A DNA stretch of 32,884 bases from a virus, in the IMG/VR virus record IMGVR_UViG_3300044712_000851, positions 1 through 32,884 of that record. One strand, written 5' to 3'. Positions within the stretch are counted from its first letter, which is position 1. Every line of letters begins with the position of its first letter. Under the pieces are notes generated by a model that saw only the letters and a list, made by a program, of their open reading frames with translations, did not search any database and was not told where the DNA came from. Positions 13,430 to 21,558 of the stretch are shown piece by piece. The position numbers were made by a program, and so were the translations under genes.

Positions 13430-15044
13430 AGTAAAGAAAAAGATTTTATTTAACAAAGATGCCAGACAAGCTCTGATTAGAGGAGTCTCTGTTTTGGCTA
13501 AAGCAGTTACGACTACGCTTGGTCCACGCGGAAGGAACGTTGGTTTGGGGAGAAAATGGAATGCTCCTAAGGTTGTTCACGACGGTGTCTCTGTTGCCAA
13601 AGAAGTAGAAGTCGATGATCCATTTGAACAGATGGGTGTGGACATGGTTAGAGAAGCAGCAGAAAAAACCAATACTCAAGCTGGTGATGGAACAACCACT
13701 TCAATTCTATTAGCCGAACAAATAGCCTTAGCTGGAGACAAAGAAGTTGAAACACATGGAGCAAACCCAATGGCTATTCAACGAGGTCTTCAAACCGCTG
13801 GTGAGATAGTCTCCAAAAAACTTCTAGAGATGACTTCTTCAATTGATAGTTCAGAACAAATTACCCAAGTCGCCACTGTCTCTTCAGCTGACCCCGAGGT
13901 TGGTAAAAAGATTGCTGAAGCAGTTGAACGTGTCGGTAAAAAAGGAGTCATTTATGTAGAAGAGGGTAAGGGATTGGATACTTCGATAGAATACAAAGAA
14001 GGTATGGAATTTGACCGAGGTTATGCTTCACCTTACTTTGTCACAGATAATGAACGAGAGGAAACTGAAGTTTCTAATCCATACATCTTTATGACTGCCG
14101 AAAGGATAGTTACCAACAAGCAAATTATGCCTATCCTTAATGCAATTGGAAACATTGAAAAGTCAGATGGTTTTAATGTAGTTATTATTGCTGACAAAGT
14201 AGATTATGAAGCTTTGGGTACTTTATTTGTCAATCACTCAAAAGGAGTCTTGGGTGCTATCCCTATAGAAGCTCCAGGATTCGGAGATAAGCGCGAGGAA
14301 ATACTTGAAGACATCGCGGTTCTTACTGGTGGTCAAGTCTTTTCACCTAAAAAAGGAATGTCTTTTGATCAAATAGACCCGTCAATCTTTGGTAGGGCTG
14401 ATAAAGTTTGGTCTGGCAAGAGTTCCTCAAAAATAATTGGAGGAAAGGGAGACACAGAAGTTATTTCTCTTCGTGTTAAACAACTTGAGAATCAGTTGTC
14501 AAAAGAAACCTCTGAATTTGAAAGAGAAAAAATTGAAGAAAGAATTGCGAGACTTGTGGGAAGTGTTGCGATAATCAATGTTGGGGCTGCAACAGAGACA
14601 GAACTTCACGACAGGAAAGAAAGAATGGTTGATGCTGTTGCTGCTACTAAGGCAGCTGTAGCCGAGGGTATTTTGCCTGGAGGTGGAATAGCCTTACTTC
14701 GTGCGAGAGAAGAACTTAAAAAGACCACCGTTGAAAATCCAGAGGAGCAAATAGGAATCAACATCTTATATGAAGTATTAGGAAGACCAGTTGAGAGACT
14801 TCTTGAACTTGCCAATATTAAAGACTCAAAGACAGCCCTAAAGGAAATAATGAGTTCTAAAGATCCTAACTATGGATGCAATGTTTCTACTGGTGAAATG
14901 GGAGATCTTATAAAATTGGGAATTATCGATCCGACAAAAGTTATCCGCACCGCTCTTCAAAATGCCATATCAGTTGCTGGAATTGTCATTACCACAGAGG
15001 TTTTGATCGCTGTTACGGATATTGTGGAAGGAGGCGAGTCTTAA
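13422..15044 (+). CDS. groL: GroEL chaperonin
   Basis: A 540-residue 60-kDa chaperonin. The ATP site is intact: TTTLGPRGRNV near residue 31 and AGDGTTT near 87-93, and the equatorial, intermediate and apical regions are colinear with bacterial GroEL, including PGFGDKREE and AVAEGILPGGG. The usual Gly-Gly-Met tail is missing; the protein ends in EGGES. It folds proteins inside a double ring with GroES, and in phages it typically aids the major capsid protein. It overlaps GroES, and a strong AAGGAGG at its 3' end serves the small ORF that follows. Confidence 0.95.
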   Translation: MPKVKKKILFNKDARQALIRGVSVLAKAVTTTLGPRGRNVGLGRKWNAPKVVHDGVSVAKEVEVDDPFEQMGVDMVREAAEKTNTQAGDGTTTSILLAEQIALAGDKEVETHGANPMAIQRGLQTAGEIVSKKLLEMTSSIDSSEQITQVATVSSADPEVGKKIAEAVERVGKKGVIYVEEGKGLDTSIEYKEGMEFDRGYASPYFVTDNEREETEVSNPYIFMTAERIVTNKQIMPILNAIGNIEKSDGFNVVIIADKVDYEALGTLFVNHSKGVLGAIPIEAPGFGDKREEILEDIAVLTGGQVFSPKKGMSFDQIDPSIFGRADKVWSGKSSSKIIGGKGDTEVISLRVKQLENQLSKETSEFEREKIEERIARLVGSVAIINVGAATETELHDRKERMVDAVAATKAAVAEGILPGGGIALLRAREELKKTTVENPEEQIGINILYEVLGRPVERLLELANIKDSKTALKEIMSSKDPNYGCNVSTGEMGDLIKLGIIDPTKVIRTALQNAISVAGIVITTEVLIAVTDIVEGGES

Positions 15045-15148
15045 TGAGATTTGGTGAAGTTTTAGCTCTTCTTATTTTGAGGCTTTTTGGTCTTATAGAT
15101 AACAAGATGATTGCTCGTTATTTACGACAGGTTCATAGCTTATGGTAA
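15044..15148 (+). CDS. very small hypothetical protein
   Basis: A 34-residue ORF starting in the TAATG that ends groEL, with AAGGAGG about 9 bases upstream, and overlapping the ParB-like start by seven bases. It has a hydrophobic N-terminal half (VLALLILRLFGLI) and a basic second half, so it could be membrane-associated. The RBS and the tight packing are the only support. Confidence 0.45.
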   Translation: MRFGEVLALLILRLFGLIDNKMIARYLRQVHSLW

Positions 15149-15684
15149 AGATCACAGAAAAAGACGGTAAACAGTTTGCCAATATTGATGAATTGTTTCG
15201 TTGGGAAAAAAACCCAAAGATTGTTCTTCGGGAAGACTTTGACAGACTTAAGAAACATATTCAGAAGTTTGGTCAGTTCAAACCTATTATCATTACTCCA
15301 GATGGAGAGGTTATAGGTGGAAATTCACGTCTTGAAGCACTTCGAGATTTGGGAATTAAAGAAATATGGGTATCTGTTGTAGAACCAAAGGACGAAGCCG
15401 AAAAAATTGAGATAGCCCTAGCCGATAACGATGAAGTGGGTAAATATGTTGAGGAAGATCTAGCAATGCTCATTACTGATTTGGATGAGCCTTTTCCAAT
15501 GGAAGATTACAAAGTTAATGTAGGAAAGGATATCGATCTAAACGAGTTACTTAAAAAGCTTGGACCTACGGATGACAAAGATATTGAAGGGGAAAAAGAT
15601 GAAGATTTAGACGATTTACAGACGATTACCTGCCCAAAGTGTGGACACGAATTTACGGTTTTAAAAGAAAAGAAAGGTAAGTAG
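15142..15684 (+). CDS. ParB/Srx-fold protein with C-terminal zinc ribbon
   Basis: A 180-residue protein. The N-terminal ~95 residues match the ParB/sulfiredoxin fold: WEKNPKIVLREDFDRLKKHI, FKPIIITPDGEVIGGNSRLEALRDLG (the GG-x-R box that binds nucleotide) and KEIWVSVV. An acidic linker follows, then CPKCGHEF near residue 168, half of a zinc ribbon; no second Cys pair is seen. Stand-alone ParB-domain proteins next to terminase genes are common in phages and may be nucleases or DNA-modification partners, not true partition proteins. It lacks the ParB HTH domain. Confidence 0.75.
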   Translation: MVKITEKDGKQFANIDELFRWEKNPKIVLREDFDRLKKHIQKFGQFKPIIITPDGEVIGGNSRLEALRDLGIKEIWVSVVEPKDEAEKIEIALADNDEVGKYVEEDLAMLITDLDEPFPMEDYKVNVGKDIDLNELLKKLGPTDDKDIEGEKDEDLDDLQTITCPKCGHEFTVLKEKKGK

Positions 15685-15687
15685 GTT

Positions 15688-15765
15688 TTGGGTTGGGTAT
15701 GGGGAAGATGAGGTATAACCCAAGCGAGCGTAAATCTCGATAAGTCTCTCCCGAACGTACCCAAC
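15688..15765 (+). ncRNA. structured element between ParB-like and terminase genes
   Basis: This 100-base gap forms a multi-stem structure. GTTGGGTA 15692-15699 pairs with TACCCAAC 15758-15765 (8 bp). CGAG 15725-15728 pairs with CTCG 15736-15739, and GGGGA near 15701 can pair with TCTCC near 15747. TTGGGTT 15688-15694 can instead pair with AACCCAA 15717-15723, so two folds compete. It may be a small RNA, an mRNA control element, or the DNA site recognised by terminase (pac/cos). Confidence 0.4.
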
Positions 15766-15784
15766 ACCAAAGTTTATTTATCAA

Positions 15785-16306
15785 ATGTCAGAAAAATCCA
15801 CCACAGTAATTGGTGGAGCCACACACATCGGCAAGAGAAAGACTAGCTCCTCAAAGTTTAATTGGCTCGCCATCAAGAGAGAATATATTACGGACCCTAC
15901 TGCGTCCTATCCTGTGTTGGCTAAAAAATATGGAGTATCTATCGGATCTATAACAGCAAAAGGTGCTACTGAAAAGTGGGGACTTCTCAGAGAAGAGATT
16001 CAAAGGAAAGCAGAACTTGCTTTAACCGATGATGCTGAGAACGAAATACTTGAGGTTAAGAAGCGTCACGTTCGAATAGCTCGTTTGATGCAGAAAGTTG
16101 GATTGGAAGCACTTGAGAAGAGTAAGTATGTTCCACGTAGCTCTAAAGAAGCTCGTGAATTTATCATCGAGGGGGTAAAGATGGAAAAGGAATCAATGGG
16201 TCTTGATAAACAGCAAAAAGTTCCAGCGATAGTAAACATTGTCAATCAAGAAAAAGCCATAGTTGATAAATACGCAAATATTCAAGAGGCTGAGATTATC
16301 TCGTAA
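15785..16306 (+). CDS. terS: terminase small subunit
   Basis: A 173-residue protein. After a basic, Ser/Thr-rich start comes an HTH (ITDPTASYPVLAKKYGVSIGSITAKGATEKW) of the type found in TerS proteins, then a long charged helical oligomerisation region, and a C-terminal tail that would contact the large subunit. It binds the packaging start site on phage DNA. Position directly upstream of the terminase ATPase supports the call. It overlaps the next gene by one base (TAATG). Confidence 0.72.
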   Translation: MSEKSTTVIGGATHIGKRKTSSSKFNWLAIKREYITDPTASYPVLAKKYGVSIGSITAKGATEKWGLLREEIQRKAELALTDDAENEILEVKKRHVRIARLMQKVGLEALEKSKYVPRSSKEAREFIIEGVKMEKESMGLDKQQKVPAIVNIVNQEKAIVDKYANIQEAEIIS

Positions 16307-16608
16307 TGAGAAGCATATATGAAAGAAAAGCACAAAAAGAACTTGAAGCAGAAGGATATAAGGTCGATTGGAAGACCCGACCCTTTCGCGTCCCCAAAGG
16401 GTATCAAGTTGATTTTCTTGGTGTTTTTGATTTACTTGCAGTTAAGCGTGGAACTCCTATTCGCTGGATTAGTATCAAAGGTAAAGCAGGTATTCCTTCG
16501 TGGCACCGCAAAGAAGTAGAGGAGATGTGGCTTCCCCCAGAAACGAACATCAAAGAGATCTGGTACTGGAAAGGTAAATCAGGATGGACAAAACAACTAA
16601 TAAAATAA
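16306..16608 (+). CDS. putative PD-(D/E)XK-type nuclease
   Basis: A 100-residue basic protein. It has an N-terminal helix (YERKAQKELEAEGY) with a conserved Glu, a strand with DFLGVFDLLAV (likely metal-binding Asp) and a following strand WISIKGK whose Lys could complete a D-x(n)-x-K site. This is the layout of small resolvase/VRR-type nucleases. The usual Glu of the E-x-K pair is replaced by Ser, so activity is uncertain. Embedded between small and large terminase genes, it may help trim or resolve DNA for packaging. Confidence 0.5.
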   Translation: MRSIYERKAQKELEAEGYKVDWKTRPFRVPKGYQVDFLGVFDLLAVKRGTPIRWISIKGKAGIPSWHRKEVEEMWLPPETNIKEIWYWKGKSGWTKQLIK

Positions 16609-16763
16609 AAATATATAAATTAGAAAAAACACCTTTTCCTAATGTTTATGGAATAAGGGTAGAGTCTCATAAATATTTAGACAATCCGATTATCACTTAT
16701 GTCCCTACCCCAAAGATAGGTGATGCGTGGTATGCAGATATTTTTATAGAAGAAAGAAAATAG
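16584..16763 (+). CDS. small hypothetical protein
   Basis: A 59-residue ORF overlapping the end of the nuclease-like gene and ending directly before the terminase ATG at 16764. It has a basic start, several aromatic residues and a strand-rich look. No family recognised. Its exact fit between two genes supports it. Confidence 0.5.
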   Translation: MDKTTNKIKIYKLEKTPFPNVYGIRVESHKYLDNPIITYVPTPKIGDAWYADIFIEERK

Positions 16764-17642
16764 ATGACATCAGCAGGTTACAAAGCATTTATAGAAAACG
16801 AGTTTGATATCCTTGATAGGGACAGTAATATAGTGCCTTTCAAACTCTTCGATGTCCAAGCAAAGTATCTCAAACTCATGGGAGAAGACTACCGCGACAT
16901 GGAGGGTGTTAGGGAAATTATACTTAAAGCCCGACAGGAGGGAATGTCTAGTTTTGTCCTTGCACTTTTCACTGTTGATTTTATCACCCATCCAAATTCA
17001 ATCAGTATTTGTATAGCTCACAAAAAGGACGCTACCCAGAAGCTTTTCAAAAAGGTTAAATTTTATATTGATAGCTATTGTAAAAAGCACGGCTTTGATA
17101 CCGACAGCTATCTTTTGTCAGATAACAAAAACGAAATTGAATCAAGAGCTAACGGTTCTTACTTCTATCTGGGTACAGCTGGATCTAAAGTTGGAGGTCG
17201 CGGAGGCACAGCACAAAATATTCTTTTTTCAGAGGCGGCATTCTATCAAGATACAGACCTTATTACCGCCCAAGAAATCATTGAAGGTTCAGCTCAACAG
17301 GTTTCACAAGGAGCTGGAAAAATTTTTATAGAATCTACGGCTAATGGTTTTGGAAATTACTATCAAGTTGAATGGGAACGTGCAGTTAAACAGCAGAGTG
17401 CTTATCACCCTAGATTTTTTAGCTGGGAAGAGTTTTATTCCGATGAGTGGGTAAAGGAAAAGATTAAGGCTTTCCAAAGTGAGGATAAATTTAAACAGGA
17501 ATATCCAAGAACACCAGAGGAAGCTTTTATTAGATCAGGTACTCCTTTCTTTGACATGCAAAAAGTTGATGAACAATTAAGAACCAATGCCATAGAGCCA
17601 TTAAGACAAGGAAGACTTGCTACAGATGGTGAGTGGATTTAA
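16764..17642 (+). CDS. terL: terminase large subunit, ATPase part
   Basis: A 292-residue protein equal to the N-terminal half of a large terminase. The Walker A-like loop KARQEGMSS is near residue 55, Walker B ILFSEAAF near 153 and the coupling motif ESTANGFG near 190. It then has the usual region up to EAFIRSGTPFF and stops at TAA 17640-17642, where an ordinary TerL would run on into the nuclease domain. It pumps DNA into the procapsid at the portal vertex. The nuclease half is encoded by the next ORF in the -1 frame; one extra T in the TTT run at 17638-17640 would join the two. Confidence 0.85.
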   Translation: MTSAGYKAFIENEFDILDRDSNIVPFKLFDVQAKYLKLMGEDYRDMEGVREIILKARQEGMSSFVLALFTVDFITHPNSISICIAHKKDATQKLFKKVKFYIDSYCKKHGFDTDSYLLSDNKNEIESRANGSYFYLGTAGSKVGGRGGTAQNILFSEAAFYQDTDLITAQEIIEGSAQQVSQGAGKIFIESTANGFGNYYQVEWERAVKQQSAYHPRFFSWEEFYSDEWVKEKIKAFQSEDKFKQEYPRTPEEAFIRSGTPFFDMQKVDEQLRTNAIEPLRQGRLATDGEWI

Positions 17643-17644
17643 AA

Positions 17645-18325
17645 ATGACAGATCAAAAAACATTTAGACCAGACATTGCAGGACTACAAGCATATCGTCT
17701 TTATAGGGAACTTGAAAAAGACGAACAGACCTGCATCTTTGCCGACCCTTCAGAGGGGAGAGATTTCTGTGCTGCTGTGGTTGTAAGTAAAAAGTATGCA
17801 GATTATCCCTTTGTCTATAACCAGCATACCGAAAGTAGTCAGTTTGGTTATGATCTGCATAAAATTGCCAAATATATCCACCACATGACGGGTATGTGGC
17901 CTACAATAGCAATCGAACGAAATACTGGACAAGCAACAATCCACGTTTTACAAGAGCTTAACTATCCAAATCTGTTTAGAATGAGGATCTTTGACCATAC
18001 CAGCGTCCAAGAAAGCTCAAAGATAGGATGGTTGACCAACATGGCTACCAGAAAAAAGATGTTGGATGACTTAGCAATGGCTATCAGACAAGGAATATTA
18101 AAAATTTATGACAGAGAAATTCTTTATCAGATGGGTAGTTTTGTTATTAAACAGAAAAAAGGATCAACGGGAAGAGCTGAGGCAGAATCTGGAAAGAATG
18201 ACGATTTAGTTATCGCAACCGCAGGAGCTTGGCAGTTATATTCCCTCGTGCCATCTTTTGATTATGAAGATTACGAAACCCCAGAAGTGAGAAAAGAGGA
18301 ACGGGAAAAATGGAGATTTAGATAA
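17645..18325 (+). CDS. terL: terminase large subunit, nuclease part
   Basis: A 226-residue protein equal to the C-terminal RNase H-like nuclease of TerL. Acidic metal ligands lie in FADPSEG near residue 32, AIERNTG near 89 and NDDLVIA near 186. The ATG at 17645 lies two bases after the stop of the ATPase gene, so ribosomes could reinitiate; a GTG at 17633 is also in frame. It cuts concatemeric DNA at the start and end of packaging. With the ATPase part it equals a normal ~520-residue terminase cut in two. Confidence 0.82.
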   Translation: MTDQKTFRPDIAGLQAYRLYRELEKDEQTCIFADPSEGRDFCAAVVVSKKYADYPFVYNQHTESSQFGYDLHKIAKYIHHMTGMWPTIAIERNTGQATIHVLQELNYPNLFRMRIFDHTSVQESSKIGWLTNMATRKKMLDDLAMAIRQGILKIYDREILYQMGSFVIKQKKGSTGRAEAESGKNDDLVIATAGAWQLYSLVPSFDYEDYETPEVRKEEREKWRFR

Positions 18326-18326
18326 C

Positions 18327-18494
18327 ATGCATATAGGTGATTACGATGTCTATTTTGGTGGCGAATGGAAATTTGATTTGATGACCGATTGTTATAAGTG
18401 TTGTTCTGATTGTGGCAGTTTATTGGAGTGGAGGATGCATATAGGTCCAATAGGAATTCAAAAATATAGAAAATGGTTAAAAAGAAAGATATAA
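18327..18494 (+). CDS. small Cys-rich protein
   Basis: A 55-residue protein, one base after the terminase stop. It carries CYKCCSDCG near residues 22-30, a tight four-cysteine cluster suited to zinc, and a basic C terminus. The sequence MHIG occurs twice (residues 1 and 37). It overlaps the next gene by 22 bases. Role unknown. Confidence 0.5.
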   Translation: MHIGDYDVYFGGEWKFDLMTDCYKCCSDCGSLLEWRMHIGPIGIQKYRKWLKRKI

Positions 18495-18796
18495 TACAAG
18501 AAGCAGCAACTTCTCTATACGACCGCGAAGAAAATAATAATAAAAAAATCTTCTCTGAGATGGTTCAAAGGGTTAGACCTGATATTTGGGTTTTAATGGA
18601 TTTATTAGACCAAACTGGGGTTGATCCTTTTATTCTTTTGAAGATCATTAGACAGGTCAATAACATTGCCATAGGCTCGAAATATGGTCAGGTTGTAGTA
18701 GCAATTGAGAAGGGAGTAGTCCGTTATGTCCGAGGAGAAGACGTTGACAAAATCGAATTACCTATATTAAAAGCTCGAGGTCAACTTGACAAATGA
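18473..18796 (+). CDS. hypothetical protein
   Basis: A 107-residue protein, mostly helical with a short strand region near the C terminus (GQVVVAIEKGVVRYV). Lys/Asp/Glu-rich start. Not recognised. It is the last gene before the promoter-terminator module at 18786, and the -35 box of that promoter lies in its 3' end. Confidence 0.5.
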   Translation: MVKKKDIIQEAATSLYDREENNNKKIFSEMVQRVRPDIWVLMDLLDQTGVDPFILLKIIRQVNNIAIGSKYGQVVVAIEKGVVRYVRGEDVDKIELPILKARGQLDK

Positions 18797-18815
18797 TAGA
18801 TAGGTAAAATATCAT
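18786..18815 (+). promoter_or_regulatory. strong late promoter candidate
   Basis: TTGACA (18786-18791), an 18-base spacer and TATCAT (18810-18815). Transcription would begin near 18822 and meet a strong terminator at 18853-18904 before the portal gene. This is the only promoter I see for the structural operon until 29070. Confidence 0.62.
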
Positions 18816-18852
18816 CTTATTACATAGGCACTTAGGCGTCACACGCAGAGAG

Positions 18853-18904
18853 CCGTCCAAAATTAGTTACCCTGATAGGGTTACTTGTTGTGGACGGTTT
18901 TTTT
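18853..18904 (+). terminator. strong intrinsic terminator in front of the portal gene
   Basis: CCGTCCA (18853-18859) pairs with TGGACGG (18891-18897), followed by seven T (18898-18904). Inside, ACCCT (18869-18873) pairs with AGGGT (18877-18881), flanked by AGT/ACT pairs around a T-T mismatch. From the promoter at 18786 it would yield an RNA of about 83 bases unless read through. Confidence 0.82.
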
Positions 18905-18916
18905 ATTGCAAAAAAT

Positions 18917-21025
18917 ATGGCTAAATTTAGCACCACAACTACAGATACAGCAAACAGTCCCGATCAATTATTTTCCGATCTTAAGAGACATTATGACTGG
19001 GCTTCTAGAGATACCGATAGGAGACGAACTGGGCGAGGAAGGATTGGATCTATTTCATTTGACGAAGCTGATGAGCTTTTCCGATCTTGGATAGACGAAA
19101 CCAAATGGCCCTACGACGCACTTCTTTTCGATCCACGAGTTTTCACTTTCATTTTTGAAAAGACTTCACGATTACTCAGTAGCAAACTTAAAGGACGATT
19201 AATTCCCCGAGAAGGTTCAGATGTTTTAGCAGCTCACATTAACAACGAGCTACTAGATTTTCAGTGGGATCAAGCCAACCATGGCGGAACAATGCTTTCA
19301 AAATGGGCATTGATGGATCTTAATACCCGAAAATATGGAGCATCTTTCGCAGTTTGTAAGTGGCGTTATGAAAAAGATAAAAAGGGTAGAGTTCTTTTTG
19401 ACGGTCCAGAAATGAGAGTTCTCAATAACCGCGACTGTCTACCTGATCCAACAGCAACCAGCATTGAGAATGCAAATTGGTTTCAGGTTAGGGAATATAT
19501 CACTATTCAGGAACTCCAAAGCGTCAATGATGCAGCAGGAACAGCTCCTATATACAAAAATCTTTCTGAATTGAAAGACAAAATGGAACAAGGTGGAGTA
19601 GCTGGTGGTGATAGTAGGGACACTAATTGGATTTCAAGAAACAGAACTATTTCAGGATTGTCATCTGATCCAGTTGGTCAAGATCAGGTTTTCAGAAATA
19701 TTGAAATTGTCACCGAATACCGAAGAGATAGATGGATTACCTTTTCACCTAAGCATGGTGTTATTTTGAGAGACATTCCAAATCCTTACGACAACAACGA
19801 GCTACCAATTGTTATGTTGAGATATTACCAGATTGACGATGACATTTATGGTATGAGTGAAATTGAGCCAGTTAAGGGTCTACAAAAAGCTATTAATGCT
19901 CTTTTGTCACAATATGTTGATGAAATAAATCAGAAACTTTATTCACCAATTGCTATCGGACCTGGAGTAAGAGAACACACACTACATTGGGGTAAGGGTG
20001 CTAGATGGAGAATGTCAAACCCAATGACAGACTTTAGACTTGTTGAGTCACGATCAAATGCGGCACAGTTCTTTAACTCAACCTATTCCGCTCTTGTTGC
20101 AGCATTAATGAACGCTGTTGGAAGTCAGTCTATTGGTGTTTCGAATATCAACAGATATAACCCAGAAAAGACCGCTCAGGAAGTTAAAGCCATGAGTCAA
20201 CAGCAAAATGCTCGAGACAACTTTAACCAAAATTTCTTAGCAGAAGCTCTTGAACGACAGATGAGCCTCTGGTATTCAATGAATCAAAAGATGTTGTTTA
20301 GCGATCCTAAAAAGATTTACAAAATTATAAGAATTGTAGGAAGAGATGCTATTGCTTATTTCCAAGAGAGAGGTCTTGATCAAATGACGATGGACCCAGA
20401 AGCGGCGATGAATGCTGTTACCGATCCTACTATTCCGAGAGGAGAACCATATCCAGCAGTTGGTGTTATGGTTCCAAAGAACCCAGTTAATGTTGGTAGT
20501 GCTGATAAGCCTAGTTATATGCCTAAGTTGCACATGGAATCAAATGGACAATCAGGATTCTTGTACTTAGAGCCATCAGACTTAATGGGAACATTCGACT
20601 TTATAGCCGATGTTCAGTCAATGTCTTTGGGATCTGAGGACGAGGGAGCACAAGGTAGAAAAGTTGCAGTTCAAACGATGTTGGCAAGTCCAGTTGCTGT
20701 TCAGCTATTGGCACAAGAAGGTGTTAAGCCAAAGTTTAAAGATTTATTTGTTGCTTGGTTGGAAGACTCAGGCTTTAAGAATGCAGATAAATTCTTTGAA
20801 ACTTCTCAAGCCCCAGCTGCCCCAGGACAGGGTGGTGTACAGACTGGCCCAGGACAGGAGCAAAAATTATCACAACCAGAAGCAACAGCAATTGATCAGG
20901 GGGGAAATCCATTGGAGGCTTTAATGCAAAAGATGCAGGGAGCTCAAGGTGGAGGTATGGCAACACCACCTCCCCAGATGCCAAACATGGGAGGACAACC
21001 TCCAATGCCAGGAATGATGGGTTAA
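18917..21025 (+). CDS. portal protein
   Basis: A 702-residue portal protein forming the dodecameric DNA gate at one capsid vertex. It follows terminase in the usual order. Seen: DPRVFTFIFEKTSRLLSSKLKG near residues 70-92, the long central region with LPIVMLRYYQIDDDIYGMSEIEPVKGLQKAINALLSQ typical of portals, and a QSIGVSNINRYNPEKTAQEVKAM segment near the clip/stem. The last ~70 residues are Gln/Gly/Pro/Met-rich and probably disordered inside the head. The ATG at 18917 is chosen because an upstream in-frame start would lie in the terminator hairpin. Confidence 0.85.
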   Translation: MAKFSTTTTDTANSPDQLFSDLKRHYDWASRDTDRRRTGRGRIGSISFDEADELFRSWIDETKWPYDALLFDPRVFTFIFEKTSRLLSSKLKGRLIPREGSDVLAAHINNELLDFQWDQANHGGTMLSKWALMDLNTRKYGASFAVCKWRYEKDKKGRVLFDGPEMRVLNNRDCLPDPTATSIENANWFQVREYITIQELQSVNDAAGTAPIYKNLSELKDKMEQGGVAGGDSRDTNWISRNRTISGLSSDPVGQDQVFRNIEIVTEYRRDRWITFSPKHGVILRDIPNPYDNNELPIVMLRYYQIDDDIYGMSEIEPVKGLQKAINALLSQYVDEINQKLYSPIAIGPGVREHTLHWGKGARWRMSNPMTDFRLVESRSNAAQFFNSTYSALVAALMNAVGSQSIGVSNINRYNPEKTAQEVKAMSQQQNARDNFNQNFLAEALERQMSLWYSMNQKMLFSDPKKIYKIIRIVGRDAIAYFQERGLDQMTMDPEAAMNAVTDPTIPRGEPYPAVGVMVPKNPVNVGSADKPSYMPKLHMESNGQSGFLYLEPSDLMGTFDFIADVQSMSLGSEDEGAQGRKVAVQTMLASPVAVQLLAQEGVKPKFKDLFVAWLEDSGFKNADKFFETSQAPAAPGQGGVQTGPGQEQKLSQPEATAIDQGGNPLEALMQKMQGAQGGGMATPPPQMPNMGGQPPMPGMMG

Positions 21026-21029
21026 AAAT

Positions 21030-21368
21030 ATGGAACCAACTAATACAGAAGAAACAAAGTTAATTCCTCAAGAATTAACAGAAGACGAAGAAAAGGCTTT
21101 AAAGATTGGAATGGACGTTCAAGCTATTCTAACTATGCCAGGGTGGAAGACCATTCAAGATGGACTAGAAGACAGAATGATTCACTCATGGGTAGATCCT
21201 AGAGAAACAAAGTCTAAGGAAGATTGGGAGTGGAGAGAATTAAATGCTTTTCATTCACATGATGTAGCAAGACAAATAATTGAGGATATTAATGAAATAG
21301 TCAGATCTGCCAACGAATTACAAGACATTAAACTCGGAAAGAAAAAGAGAGCGTCTATAAAAATATAA
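21030..21368 (+). CDS. hypothetical structural-operon protein
   Basis: A 112-residue acidic, helical protein. The middle (MPGWKTIQDGLEDRMIHSWVDP) looks compact, and the C terminus is Lys-rich (LGKKKRASIKI). Proteins like this sit after portal genes in several phages without a known function. It follows the portal stop by four bases. Confidence 0.55.
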   Translation: MEPTNTEETKLIPQELTEDEEKALKIGMDVQAILTMPGWKTIQDGLEDRMIHSWVDPRETKSKEDWEWRELNAFHSHDVARQIIEDINEIVRSANELQDIKLGKKKRASIKI

Positions 21369-21370
21369 AA

Positions 21371-21553
21371 ATGGTAGCTAAAACGGTTTTAAAAAAGCTT
21401 CCAAAAACAACCGAAAAGTTTTTAAGGAACTTGGCAAAGAAGATAGACAAAAAGAAAGTTGCTTTAATTAGAAAATTAATGAAACAGGGAGTCTCGTTTA
21501 GAAAGTCGATTACTCTTTCAAAGAGTAAACATCTACTAAGGGAGGTGAAATAA
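21371..21553 (+). CDS. small Lys-rich protein
   Basis: A 60-residue, strongly basic protein (about one third Lys/Arg), predicted helical, with no acidic cluster. It begins two bases after the preceding stop, and GGGAGGTG near its end serves as RBS for the next gene. Likely nucleic-acid binding; a place inside the head is suggested only by the gene order. Confidence 0.5.
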   Translation: MVAKTVLKKLPKTTEKFLRNLAKKIDKKKVALIRKLMKQGVSFRKSITLSKSKHLLREVK

Positions 21554-21558
21554 GAAAC

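Noticed and set aside
17625-17645. Programmed -1 frameshift in the terminase gene
   Set aside because: The overlap has no X-XXY-YYZ slippery heptamer in the needed frame; reinitiation or a homopolymer error explains the split better.
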